In this document: positions 17,838 through 26,105 of the stretch, piece after piece
Layout: each line of letters begins with the position of its first letter
Position numbering within the stretch: the first letter of the stretch is position 1
Notes under the pieces: generated by a model
Databases searched by the model: none
Seen by the model: only the letters and a program-made list of their open reading frames with translations
What the model was told of the DNA's origin: nothing
NCBI RefSeq assembly: GCF_900113135.1
Contig: NZ_FOOH01000001.1
Span: 124,001-188,000, forward strand
DNA: 64,000 nucleotides
Direction: 5' to 3'
DNA from: Salegentibacter agarivorans
GTDB lineage: Bacteria > Bacteroidota > Bacteroidia > Flavobacteriales > Flavobacteriaceae
Program-made: the position numbers and the translations under genes

Positions 17838-19685
17838 ATGAAATTACTCCGTTTAAGTTTTATTCTTCTGTTTTTGAGTTTTTTACCCGTTCATCTTATT
17901 TCACAAGAAGAATATGATGTAAAAGAACATTATAACAAAACAGAAGTAGATATCCCAATGCGGGACGGAACTTTGTTACACACTACCATCTATTCCCCAA
18001 AAGATACTACTAAAGAATATCCTATTTTAATGCAACGAACTCCATATAGCTCCCGGCCTTATGGAAAAGATCAATTTCGTTCGCTTATTAGCCCGAATGA
18101 ATATTTGATGAAAGAAGGGAATATAGTGGTTTACCAGGATGTACGGGGCCGCTGGATGAGTGAAGGGAGGTATGATAATATGCGGGCAATTATTCCGAAA
18201 AAATCTGGAAATGAATTTGACGAATCCAGCGATACTTATGATACTATTGAATGGCTTATTGAGAATGTAGATAATAATAATGGTAGGGTAGGAACCTGGG
18301 GAATTTCGTATCCCGGTCACTACGCTGTTGCTTCTTTAGTAGATGCTCACCCAGCTCTAAAAGCCTCATCTCCACAAGCCGGAATAGGTGATTTCTTTTT
18401 TGACGATTTTCATCACAATGGGGCTTATTTATTGAGTTACTGGAGAGCAACCGCACTTTTTGGATATGACAAAACCAGCCCTACTACCGAAGCCTGGTAC
18501 GAATTGCCGGGTCTTGGTACCCAGGATCAGTACCAGTTTTTTTTAGATGTGGGACCACTTAGTAATCTGGACGAATATTATGGAGAAGACAATATATTTT
18601 GGCAACAACTAAAAGAGCATCCAAATTATGATGAATTTTGGCAGAGTCGCGGGATTATTCAGCATTTAGAAGATATTGAACCCGCCGTAATGGTTGTGGG
18701 CGGATTGTTTGATGCTGAAGATCTTTACGGTCCTTTTAATACTTACAAGAAAATTGAAGAAACCAGTGATAATTATAATATCATGGTTTTTGGCCCGTGG
18801 AGCCACGGCGATTGGGCGAGACAAACCGAAAGGCAGGCTGTAGGAAATGTTTATTTTGGCGATAATATTTCTGAAAATTATCAAAGAAATATTGAAACAA
18901 AATTCTTTAACCACTTTTTAAAAGAAGACGGCGATGGTGATGTAGATCTAGCTGAAGCTTATGTTTACGATACCGGAGCCCGAAAATGGAATTCTTATGA
19001 AGCCTGGCCTCCAAAAGAAGCAGAATCTAAAGTTTTTTACCTGGGAGATAACCAGGAATTAACCAACGAAGCTACCAATAATGAAGAAAGCTTTGTAAGT
19101 GACCCTGCAAAACCTGTATCATATAATAATGAAATTAAAGCGGTGTTCACTCCAAGAGAATATATGACAGGCGACCAGCGTTTTGCCGCCAGGAGACCAG
19201 ATGTTTTGGTTTTTGAAACCGAAGTACTGGAAGAAGATATGAAACTTACCGGTGAGATTTTGGCACGTTTAAACGTGGCAACCACAGGAACTGCGGCAGA
19301 TTGGGTGGTAAAAGTAATAGATGTTTACCCGGCCGACTCAGAAGATTACGAAGAAACCATGGACCATCTTGATATGGACAACTACCATATGATGGTGCGT
19401 AGTGAAGTGATGCGAGGCAGATTTAGAAACAGTTTTGAAAATCCCGAGCCATTTGAGCCTAACAAGAAGACCCCGGTAAATATTACGCTGCAGGATATTA
19501 ACCATACCTTTAAAAAAGGACATAAATTACAAATTCAGGTGCAAAGTACCTGGTTTCCGCTTATAGACAGAAATCCTCAAACTTTTGTGCCAAATATTTT
19601 TGAAGCCGAAGAAGAAGATTTTCAGAAACAAACCCACACCATTTATGGAGATTCTGCAATAGAATTTTCAATATTAAAAGAATAG
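17838..19685 (+). CDS. Exported CocE/NonD family hydrolase (X-Pro dipeptidyl-peptidase-like acyl hydrolase)
   Basis: 615 residues. After a signal peptide (residues 1-22) comes an alpha/beta-hydrolase domain with VDIPMRDGTLLHTTIY, YQDVRGRWMSEG and the nucleophile elbow GISYPG (Ser157), then the Asp and His region around GPWSHGDW, and a C-terminal jelly-roll PepX_C domain (KVIDVYP, then TPVNITLQDINHTFKKGHKLQIQV). Family members include cocaine esterase, alpha-amino acid ester hydrolase and glutaryl-7-ACA acylase. The natural substrate is probably a peptide or amino acid ester in the periplasm. It is followed after 3 bases by a DUF885 hydrolase gene, probably in one operon. Confidence 0.88.
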   Translation: MKLLRLSFILLFLSFLPVHLISQEEYDVKEHYNKTEVDIPMRDGTLLHTTIYSPKDTTKEYPILMQRTPYSSRPYGKDQFRSLISPNEYLMKEGNIVVYQDVRGRWMSEGRYDNMRAIIPKKSGNEFDESSDTYDTIEWLIENVDNNNGRVGTWGISYPGHYAVASLVDAHPALKASSPQAGIGDFFFDDFHHNGAYLLSYWRATALFGYDKTSPTTEAWYELPGLGTQDQYQFFLDVGPLSNLDEYYGEDNIFWQQLKEHPNYDEFWQSRGIIQHLEDIEPAVMVVGGLFDAEDLYGPFNTYKKIEETSDNYNIMVFGPWSHGDWARQTERQAVGNVYFGDNISENYQRNIETKFFNHFLKEDGDGDVDLAEAYVYDTGARKWNSYEAWPPKEAESKVFYLGDNQELTNEATNNEESFVSDPAKPVSYNNEIKAVFTPREYMTGDQRFAARRPDVLVFETEVLEEDMKLTGEILARLNVATTGTAADWVVKVIDVYPADSEDYEETMDHLDMDNYHMMVRSEVMRGRFRNSFENPEPFEPNKKTPVNITLQDINHTFKKGHKLQIQVQSTWFPLIDRNPQTFVPNIFEAEEEDFQKQTHTIYGDSAIEFSILKE

Positions 19686-19688
19686 CCT

Positions 19689-21512
19689 ATGAGTATTAGA
19701 TTTATTCATAAAATCCTTCTAATCAGTTTCCTGTTTTTAGGTATTTCATGTAGTCAAAAAGAAGGAAATTATTCCGAAGAAGAAATAGCAGAACATTCGG
19801 CAGAATTAAATGAATATTTTGAAAAAGAATTTCAAAAAGACGTGGAAGAATCGCCTATGATGCAAACCCAATTGGGACAAAAAACCAATTATGGGAAGTG
19901 GGACGATTTTTCACACCTTAAATATGCCGAAGATCGAAAAAAAGCTAAAAAGCGTTTAGAATATTTAAAGAAAGTAGATGCTTCAGCCCTAAACGAGCAA
20001 ACGCGTTTGAGTTACGATTTATACCTTCAGAAATTAGAAAATGAAGTCGCCGATTATGATTTTCGGTTTTATAATTATCCGGTAAACCAGATGTTTGGGC
20101 GCCATGCCGAGCTGCCAGCTTTTTTAATTAATATGCACCGTATAGATTCTATAAGCGATGCCGAAGCTTATATATCCAGGCTAAAGGGGATTCCCAAGGT
20201 TATGGAAGAGGTTATTGGAAATCTAAAAATTAGGGAACAAAATGGGATTGTTCCGCCGGTTTTTGTTTTTGACAGGGTTTTGGAATCCAGTAGAAATGTA
20301 ATTAAAGGCAAACCCTTCGGCAAATCTGTAGAAAACAGTGCCTTACTCAACGACTTTAAATCTAAGCTATCTAAGCTGGAAATTACAAAAGCGCAGGAAA
20401 AAGAACTCATTTCAAAAGCTGAAAATGCTCTGGTTAAAGAAGTAAAACCCGCTTACGAAAATTTAATTTCTTTTCTGGAAACTCAACAAAAACGTGCAAA
20501 TAATGATGCTGGCGCGTGGAAATTTCCAAAAGGAGACGAGTTTTATGCCAATGCTCTTAAAAGAACTACAACTACTAATCTTTCGGCCCAGGAAATTCAT
20601 CAAATAGGGTTGGATGAAGTAGCACGTATTCACGGCGAAATGGAAAAAATAAAAGAAGAGGTAGGCTTTGAAGGCACACTACAGGACTTCTTTGAGTTTA
20701 TGCGTACTAATGAGCAATTTTATTACGCCAACGATTCTCTTGGTAAACAAAAATATCTTGCTGAAGCTACCGAAATTATAAACACAATGAAGGCGAATTT
20801 AGACGAACTTTTTCTCACAGAACCTGAAGCAGAACTGGTAGTAAAAGCGGTAGAACCTTTTAGAGAAAAAAGTGCCGGGAAAGCATTTTACCAACAACCT
20901 GCAAAAGATGGTTCAAGGCCGGGAACTTATTATGCTAATTTATACGATATGGCTGCTATGCCTACTTACCAAATGGAAGCTTTGGCATACCACGAAGGTA
21001 TCCCAGGCCACCATATGCAAATTGCCATAGCCCAGGAGTTGGAGGATATTCCGCAGTTTAGAAAGTTTAGTTTTTACACCGCTTATGTGGAAGGTTGGGG
21101 CCTCTACAGCGAATTATTACCAAAGGAAATAGGGTTTTACAAAGACCCTTATTCTAATTTTGGTAGATTGGCAATGGAACTCTGGCGTTCTTGCAGGCTA
21201 GTGGTAGATACGGGAATTCACGCTAAAAAATGGACCAGGCAGGAAGGAATAGAATATTATAAAGCGAATACGCCCAATGCAGAAAGTGACTGCGTGAAAA
21301 TGGTAGAACGACACATTGTTATGCCGGGGCAGGCTACAGCCTATAAAATAGGAATGAATAAAATACTGGAGTTAAGGGAAGAAGCAGAACAAAAACTAGA
21401 TGATGATTTTGATATTAGGGAATTCCATGATGTAATTCTATTAGATGGAGCTTTACCTTTGAATATTCTGGAAGAAAAAGTAGATAACTGGATTTCCGGT
21501 AAAACCAACTAA
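19689..21512 (+). CDS. DUF885 family lipoprotein, putative zinc peptidase
   Basis: 607 residues. Lipoprotein signal with Cys21 (FLGISC). The DUF885 domain carries the metal-binding-like motif LAYHEGIPGHHMQ (His435-Glu436), and FYTAYVEGWGLYSE with a third ligand candidate, an arrangement like that of M32/M3-type zinc peptidases. DUF885 proteins are common and large in Bacteroidota and are thought to be peptidases, with no well-defined substrate. It begins three bases after the CocE-type gene, and together they look like a unit for breaking down peptides or amino acid esters. Confidence 0.85.
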   Translation: MSIRFIHKILLISFLFLGISCSQKEGNYSEEEIAEHSAELNEYFEKEFQKDVEESPMMQTQLGQKTNYGKWDDFSHLKYAEDRKKAKKRLEYLKKVDASALNEQTRLSYDLYLQKLENEVADYDFRFYNYPVNQMFGRHAELPAFLINMHRIDSISDAEAYISRLKGIPKVMEEVIGNLKIREQNGIVPPVFVFDRVLESSRNVIKGKPFGKSVENSALLNDFKSKLSKLEITKAQEKELISKAENALVKEVKPAYENLISFLETQQKRANNDAGAWKFPKGDEFYANALKRTTTTNLSAQEIHQIGLDEVARIHGEMEKIKEEVGFEGTLQDFFEFMRTNEQFYYANDSLGKQKYLAEATEIINTMKANLDELFLTEPEAELVVKAVEPFREKSAGKAFYQQPAKDGSRPGTYYANLYDMAAMPTYQMEALAYHEGIPGHHMQIAIAQELEDIPQFRKFSFYTAYVEGWGLYSELLPKEIGFYKDPYSNFGRLAMELWRSCRLVVDTGIHAKKWTRQEGIEYYKANTPNAESDCVKMVERHIVMPGQATAYKIGMNKILELREEAEQKLDDDFDIREFHDVILLDGALPLNILEEKVDNWISGKTN

Positions 21513-21522
21513 AAAAAATAAT

Positions 21523-22518
21523 TTGAAAACTCAAAAAGAAGATTTAAAAACGGTAGCTATTGTTAATAATAACGGGAGTGAACTCCAGGTTCTTAACTAT
21601 GGTGCTGCTGTTATAAGCCTTAAAATAAAAGATAAGGCCGGGAATAAAGTGAATGTGGTGGTTAGCCCGCGGGCAGAAGAATTTATAACTTCGGCCTATA
21701 AAGAGCATAATAAATGTTTTGGTGCTTCGGTGGGGCGTTATGCCGGTAGAATTTCCAATGGGGAGTTTCAGTTGGATAATACTACCTATAAATTAAATGA
21801 AACCAATAATGTTCATCTTCACGGCGGCGAGAATGGATTTCAGTATAAAATATGGAAAATTGAAGAAGAGGAAGTGGCGCCCAATCCTTCAGTAAAACTA
21901 ACTTATTTCAGCAAGGACGGGGAAGAATATTATCCTGGGAATTTACAGGTTGAGGTTAAATATACGCTTACTGAAAATGATGAATTGCTTATAGAATATT
22001 CGGCTAAAACCGATAAAAAAACTGTGATTAATCTTACCAATCATACTTATTTTAACCTTAATGGAGGTGGCAGTATAAGCGATCATTTTTTAAAGATTGA
22101 AGCTGAAAAAATCCTTGAAGTAGATAAAAACTTATTGCCTACCGGTAATTTAACCAAACTTAAAAAGCATCCTAAAAACTTTATTGAAGGTAAATTAATT
22201 GGAAACAGGAGCCTGGATGATACCTATGTTTTAAAATCTGATAAAGATGAAGTTGCGGCAAGGCTTTTTGCTCCTTTAACCGGAATAAAGATGGAAGTAA
22301 AAACCAATCAAAAAGCACTGGTGGCTTATGCTCCAGAAAACCTTCCGGAAGATTTGAATTACCATACCGAAATCGCTGAAGAATATCCTTCGTTATGTTT
22401 AGAGGCACAAAATTTCCCTGATGCTCCTAATTTTAGAAACTTTCCTGAAGCGGTTTTAAAACCGGGAGATCAGTACTACAATTGGATCTCATATAACTTC
22501 TCGGTTAGCGGTCAATAA
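21523..22518 (+). CDS. galM: Aldose 1-epimerase (galactose mutarotase, GalM-like)
   Basis: 331 residues with the GalM landmarks: GAAVISLKIKDKAGN, CFGASVGRYAGRISNG, NVHLHGG with the first catalytic His, LTNHTYFNLNG with the second His, and a C-terminal LCLEAQNFPDAPN carrying the catalytic Glu. It interconverts alpha and beta forms of hexoses such as galactose or glucose. The start is TTG at 21523 and no in-frame ATG exists before the conserved LQVLNYGAA part, so a non-ATG start is likely. It begins 10 bases after the DUF885 gene and is followed after 70 bases by a sodium/sugar symporter, matching a sugar-uptake role. Confidence 0.9.
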   Translation: MKTQKEDLKTVAIVNNNGSELQVLNYGAAVISLKIKDKAGNKVNVVVSPRAEEFITSAYKEHNKCFGASVGRYAGRISNGEFQLDNTTYKLNETNNVHLHGGENGFQYKIWKIEEEEVAPNPSVKLTYFSKDGEEYYPGNLQVEVKYTLTENDELLIEYSAKTDKKTVINLTNHTYFNLNGGGSISDHFLKIEAEKILEVDKNLLPTGNLTKLKKHPKNFIEGKLIGNRSLDDTYVLKSDKDEVAARLFAPLTGIKMEVKTNQKALVAYAPENLPEDLNYHTEIAEEYPSLCLEAQNFPDAPNFRNFPEAVLKPGDQYYNWISYNFSVSGQ

Positions 22519-22588
22519 TAAGTTTATGCCTTAAGTAGGATCAAAACTCATATATAATTTTATATTTAACAAAATTTTTAAATAAGCT

Positions 22589-24178
22589 ATGGTTGGAATT
22601 TTATCATTCATTGGTTTTACCCTATTAGTGGCTGTAATTGCCTATTTAGCCACCAGAAAAACCGATGAAAGTACAAGTGATGGATATTTTCTTGGTGGAA
22701 GGAGCCTTACTGCAGGAGTTATTGCAGGTTCGGTTTTACTCACAAATTTATCTACAGAACAAATTGTAGGTTTAAATGGCCAGGCTTTTAGTGAAGGAAT
22801 TTTAGTAATGGCCTGGGAAACCCTTGCAGCCATAGCCATAGTAATAACCGCATTATTCTTACTACCACGTTATTTAAAAGGAGGGCTAACCACAGTACCA
22901 CAATTTTTAGAAAAACGTTTTGATAGAGGAACCAAAACCCTGGTTTCGGCGCTATTCCTATCGGGGTATATGATTATTTTCTTACCTATTGTTTTGTATT
23001 CCGGTGCATTAGCAATTAGTACGATGTTCGGAATTCCTGAAATGTTGGGAGTTAGTGCAAATACCGCCTTATGGCTTACGGTATGGGGGATAGGGATCGT
23101 AGGATCTATTTACGCAATTTTTGGAGGGTTAAAAGCTGTAGCAGTTTCAGATACTATTAATGCTGTAGGTTTACTCGTAGGAGGTTTGTTAATTCCCATT
23201 TTTGGACTTATGGCTATTGGAGACGGCGGAATTATTAATGGGCTGGAAGTTTTAGTAGATTCTAATCCCGAGAAGTTTAATTCTATTGGAGAGCCTGAAG
23301 CTTCGGTTCCTTTTTCAACAATATTTACCGGAATGATGCTTGTGCAATTATTTTACTGGGGAACCAACCAGGCAATTATTCAGCGAGCTCTGGCGGCTAA
23401 AAACCTTAGGGAAGGCCAAAAAGGTCTAATGCTAGCTGCTTTTATAAAGATTCTCGGGCCAATTATCGTAGTTCTTCCGGGTATTATTGCCTGGCATATG
23501 TTTCAGGGCGATTTAGAGAATGCCGACCAGGCATATCCTGCTTTGGTAAATGCGGTACTACCACCGGTGCTTACAGGATTTTTTGCGGCTGTACTTTTCG
23601 GTGCAATTTTGAGTTCTTTCAATTCAGCATTAAACAGTTCGGTTACCCTTTTTGGAATAGATATTTACAAACAATATTTTAACCAGGAAGCCAGTGAAGC
23701 GAAAGTAGTAAAACAAGGAAAACGCTTTGGAATATTCCTGGCCATTGGAGCTATGCTTATTGCGCCTTTTATAGCCAATGCGCCCCAGGGGCTTTTTGGG
23801 TATTTGCAGGAAGTAAACGGAAGTTACAGTATTCCAATTTTAACTATTGTTATTGTAGGTTATCTTACTAAACGAATTCCAGCGATTGCGGCTAAAGTGG
23901 CTATTTTTAGTGGGGTTGGGTTCTATTTAATCTATTTAGGACTAAAGTATTTTGTGGTAGGAGAAGATGCACTACCGCATTACCTTCACGTAATGGCGAT
24001 ATTATTTGTTCTGAACGTACTTATTATGTTTATAATCGGTAAATGGAAACCAAGAATTGAACCTTTTATTTTAGATTATACCAGGCAGGTAGATATTCAA
24101 CCCTGGAAACTGGTAAAACCGGTTGGGCTTGGAATTGTGGTACTCGTGGTATTTATCTATGTATATTTTGCTCAATAA
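22589..24178 (+). CDS. Sodium/solute symporter family (SSS) sugar transporter
   Basis: 529 residues with 13-14 membrane helices. SSS family marks are YFLGGRSLTAGVIAGSVLLT in helix 1-2, NLSTEQIVGLNGQAF, and ALNSSVTLFGIDIYKQYF in helix 8-9 near the Na site. The form matches the SGLT-like branch that imports galactose, glucose or related sugars with Na+. Placement between galM and a NUDIX-type sugar regulator supports a sugar substrate. Inner membrane. Confidence 0.87.
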   Translation: MVGILSFIGFTLLVAVIAYLATRKTDESTSDGYFLGGRSLTAGVIAGSVLLTNLSTEQIVGLNGQAFSEGILVMAWETLAAIAIVITALFLLPRYLKGGLTTVPQFLEKRFDRGTKTLVSALFLSGYMIIFLPIVLYSGALAISTMFGIPEMLGVSANTALWLTVWGIGIVGSIYAIFGGLKAVAVSDTINAVGLLVGGLLIPIFGLMAIGDGGIINGLEVLVDSNPEKFNSIGEPEASVPFSTIFTGMMLVQLFYWGTNQAIIQRALAAKNLREGQKGLMLAAFIKILGPIIVVLPGIIAWHMFQGDLENADQAYPALVNAVLPPVLTGFFAAVLFGAILSSFNSALNSSVTLFGIDIYKQYFNQEASEAKVVKQGKRFGIFLAIGAMLIAPFIANAPQGLFGYLQEVNGSYSIPILTIVIVGYLTKRIPAIAAKVAIFSGVGFYLIYLGLKYFVVGEDALPHYLHVMAILFVLNVLIMFIIGKWKPRIEPFILDYTRQVDIQPWKLVKPVGLGIVVLVVFIYVYFAQ

Positions 24179-24237
24179 TTAAGTGCAAAATCCGAGCTTA
24201 AAGAATTTTTATATCTTAGTTTAAACTTCAATTTTTA

Positions 24238-24942
24238 ATGAAACCGTTTCAAAAGGATTTCTACATTCAAGAAGATAAAATGTACGTGGCTACAGACTGC
24301 GTAATTTTTGGATTTGATGAAGGAAACCTGAAGCTTCTCATTTTTAAAAGAAGGGTTAAACCACTTATGGGAACCTGGTCTCTTATAGGAAGTTTTGTGA
24401 AATTGGATGAAGATGTGAAAGAAGCCGCAAAACGTGTTTTAAAGGAAATAACCGGCCTGGAAAACGTGTTTATGGAAGAACTAAAAACCTATGGCACCAC
24501 GTTTCGTGATCCTGGATATAGAACTATTTCTATTGCCCAGTATGCTTTAATAAGAATTGGCGAGTATGATAAGGAACTGGTAGAGAGACATGGAGCGCAT
24601 TGGTATGATATAGAAGATGTGCCAGATTTGGTGCTGGAACATAATCAAATGGTAAAAGATGCCCTGCTTAGAATACGCAGAAAAGCCAGGTATAAACCCA
24701 TAGGATTCGAATTACTTCCAGAGAAATTTACCATTCCGCAATTACAAAAGCTTTATGAGGCCGTTTATCATAAAGAAATCGATTCCCGAAACTTTAGAAA
24801 AAAAGTACTTTCCTTAAATGTGTTGGTTAAATTAGACGAAAAAGATATGTCTACTTCGCGGCGCGGTGCATTTTTATACAAATTTGACCGCAAAAAATAC
24901 CTGAAACTTCAAGAGTCCGGCTTCAATTTTGAAATCGCCTAA
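24238..24942 (+). CDS. NUDIX-domain transcriptional regulator (NrtR/AraR-like)
   Basis: 234 residues. A NUDIX fold (about 15-145) is followed by a winged-helix domain (about 150-230, GFELLPEKFTIPQLQKLYEAVY then FRKKVLSL). The NUDIX box at residues 51-74 reads GSFVKLDEDVKEAAKR then VLKEITGL: of the usual REXXEE glutamates, two are replaced (Val and Ile), so hydrolase activity is unlikely. This is the layout of NrtR-type regulators, which in Bacteroidota include AraR-type controllers of sugar genes. Its ligand would be a sugar or sugar phosphate from the surrounding galM-symporter-GH5 cluster. It is 59 bases after the symporter gene. Confidence 0.85.
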   Translation: MKPFQKDFYIQEDKMYVATDCVIFGFDEGNLKLLIFKRRVKPLMGTWSLIGSFVKLDEDVKEAAKRVLKEITGLENVFMEELKTYGTTFRDPGYRTISIAQYALIRIGEYDKELVERHGAHWYDIEDVPDLVLEHNQMVKDALLRIRRKARYKPIGFELLPEKFTIPQLQKLYEAVYHKEIDSRNFRKKVLSLNVLVKLDEKDMSTSRRGAFLYKFDRKKYLKLQESGFNFEIA

Positions 24943-25199
24943 TTGAAGTTTTTTCTTCTAAAATGTGTTAAGAAAATTTTAAAAAAAATCTATTCCGAAA
25001 AATTTGTTTTCTGAAAATTAATTGTAAATTTTACGTTTATAATAATTTGCGAAGAAAAGATAGTTGTGGAATACATATTTGAGTCAATCGTTTTTCCTTC
25101 AGCCTTGTTTTTATAATTAAAGTCTTATTCCTGGTGAGTTTCACCTGAATTTTGACTTTTCTATTTTCTATTTTATTATACCAACTTAATATATAAATA

Positions 25200-26096
25200 A
25201 TGGACAAGAAATTCACAAGACGTAATGCGTTAAAAAGTATAGCCATTGGTTCAGGGGTTTTGAGCCTGGGTGGAGTAGCATCTTCTTTTGCTGCTATGAA
25301 ATATATAGATAACAACAGCTTACCTAATAGAAAAAAGAACAATGTTAAGCATTCGGTTTGCCGATGGTGTTTTCAGAATATTCCTTTAGATGAATTTGCA
25401 AAAACCTGTGCGAGTATGGGAATTCAGGCAATAGATCTTTTAAAACCTTCAGAATGGGATACAGTGGAAAAATATGGCCTGGTTTGTTCTATGGCAACAG
25501 ACGATTTTGCCATTATTGAAAATGGATTTAATGAGCCAAAAAACCATAAAGATCTTCAGGAAAAATATAAGGGTTTAATTGATAAAGCTTCAAAACATAA
25601 CATTAAAAACGTAATTGTTTTCTCGGGAAATAGACGCGGAATGGATGAGAAAACCGGAATTAAAAATTGCTCAAAAGGTTTAAAGCCGCTGCTTAAATAC
25701 GCTATAAAGAAAAATGTAAACCTGGTAATGGAGTTGCTTAACAGTAAGGTTAATCATCCAGATTATATGGCAGATCATACCGAATGGGGTGTTGCCCTGG
25801 CTGAAGAAATGGGAGCAGATAACTTTAAATTGCTCTACGACATTTACCATATGCAGGTAATGGAAGGAGATATTATTGCTACAATTAAAAAGCACCATAA
25901 ACACATAAATCATTATCACACTGCCGGAGTTCCCGGTCGTAACGAAATTGGTGATACCCAGGAACTTTTTTATCCTGCAATTATGAAAGCCATTGTAGAA
26001 ACCGGTTTTGAAGGTTTTGTTGCCCAGGAATTTATTCCTACCAATTCCGATGAAATTTCTTCATTAAAGAAAGCTATTGAAATTTGTGATGTTTAA
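25200..26096 (+). CDS. Tat-exported TIM-barrel protein (hydroxypyruvate isomerase / sugar isomerase-epimerase family)
   Basis: 298 residues. The N-terminus has a twin-arginine pattern (KFTRRNALKSIA, then a hydrophobic stretch GSGVLSLGGVASSFAA). The rest is an AP-endonuclease-2-type TIM barrel: VCRWCFQNIPLDEFA, MGIQAIDLL, VMELLNSK with a metal-ligand Glu, LLYDIYHMQVMEGD, HYHTAGVPGRNEIGD, and AQEFIP with the last Glu. These are the marks of the Hyi subgroup. As an exported member, its role is probably on a sugar outside the cytoplasm, but the reaction is not known. It starts after a 257-base gap and is 9 bases before the GH5-like gene, so the two are cotranscribed. Confidence 0.83.
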   Translation: MDKKFTRRNALKSIAIGSGVLSLGGVASSFAAMKYIDNNSLPNRKKNNVKHSVCRWCFQNIPLDEFAKTCASMGIQAIDLLKPSEWDTVEKYGLVCSMATDDFAIIENGFNEPKNHKDLQEKYKGLIDKASKHNIKNVIVFSGNRRGMDEKTGIKNCSKGLKPLLKYAIKKNVNLVMELLNSKVNHPDYMADHTEWGVALAEEMGADNFKLLYDIYHMQVMEGDIIATIKKHHKHINHYHTAGVPGRNEIGDTQELFYPAIMKAIVETGFEGFVAQEFIPTNSDEISSLKKAIEICDV

Positions 26097-26105
26097 AATT
26101 TATAT

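Noticed and set aside
25037-25342. 101-codon minus-strand frame before and across the TIM-barrel gene start
   Set aside because: It overlaps the Tat signal of the real gene and its translation is a basic, low-complexity run without a family pattern.
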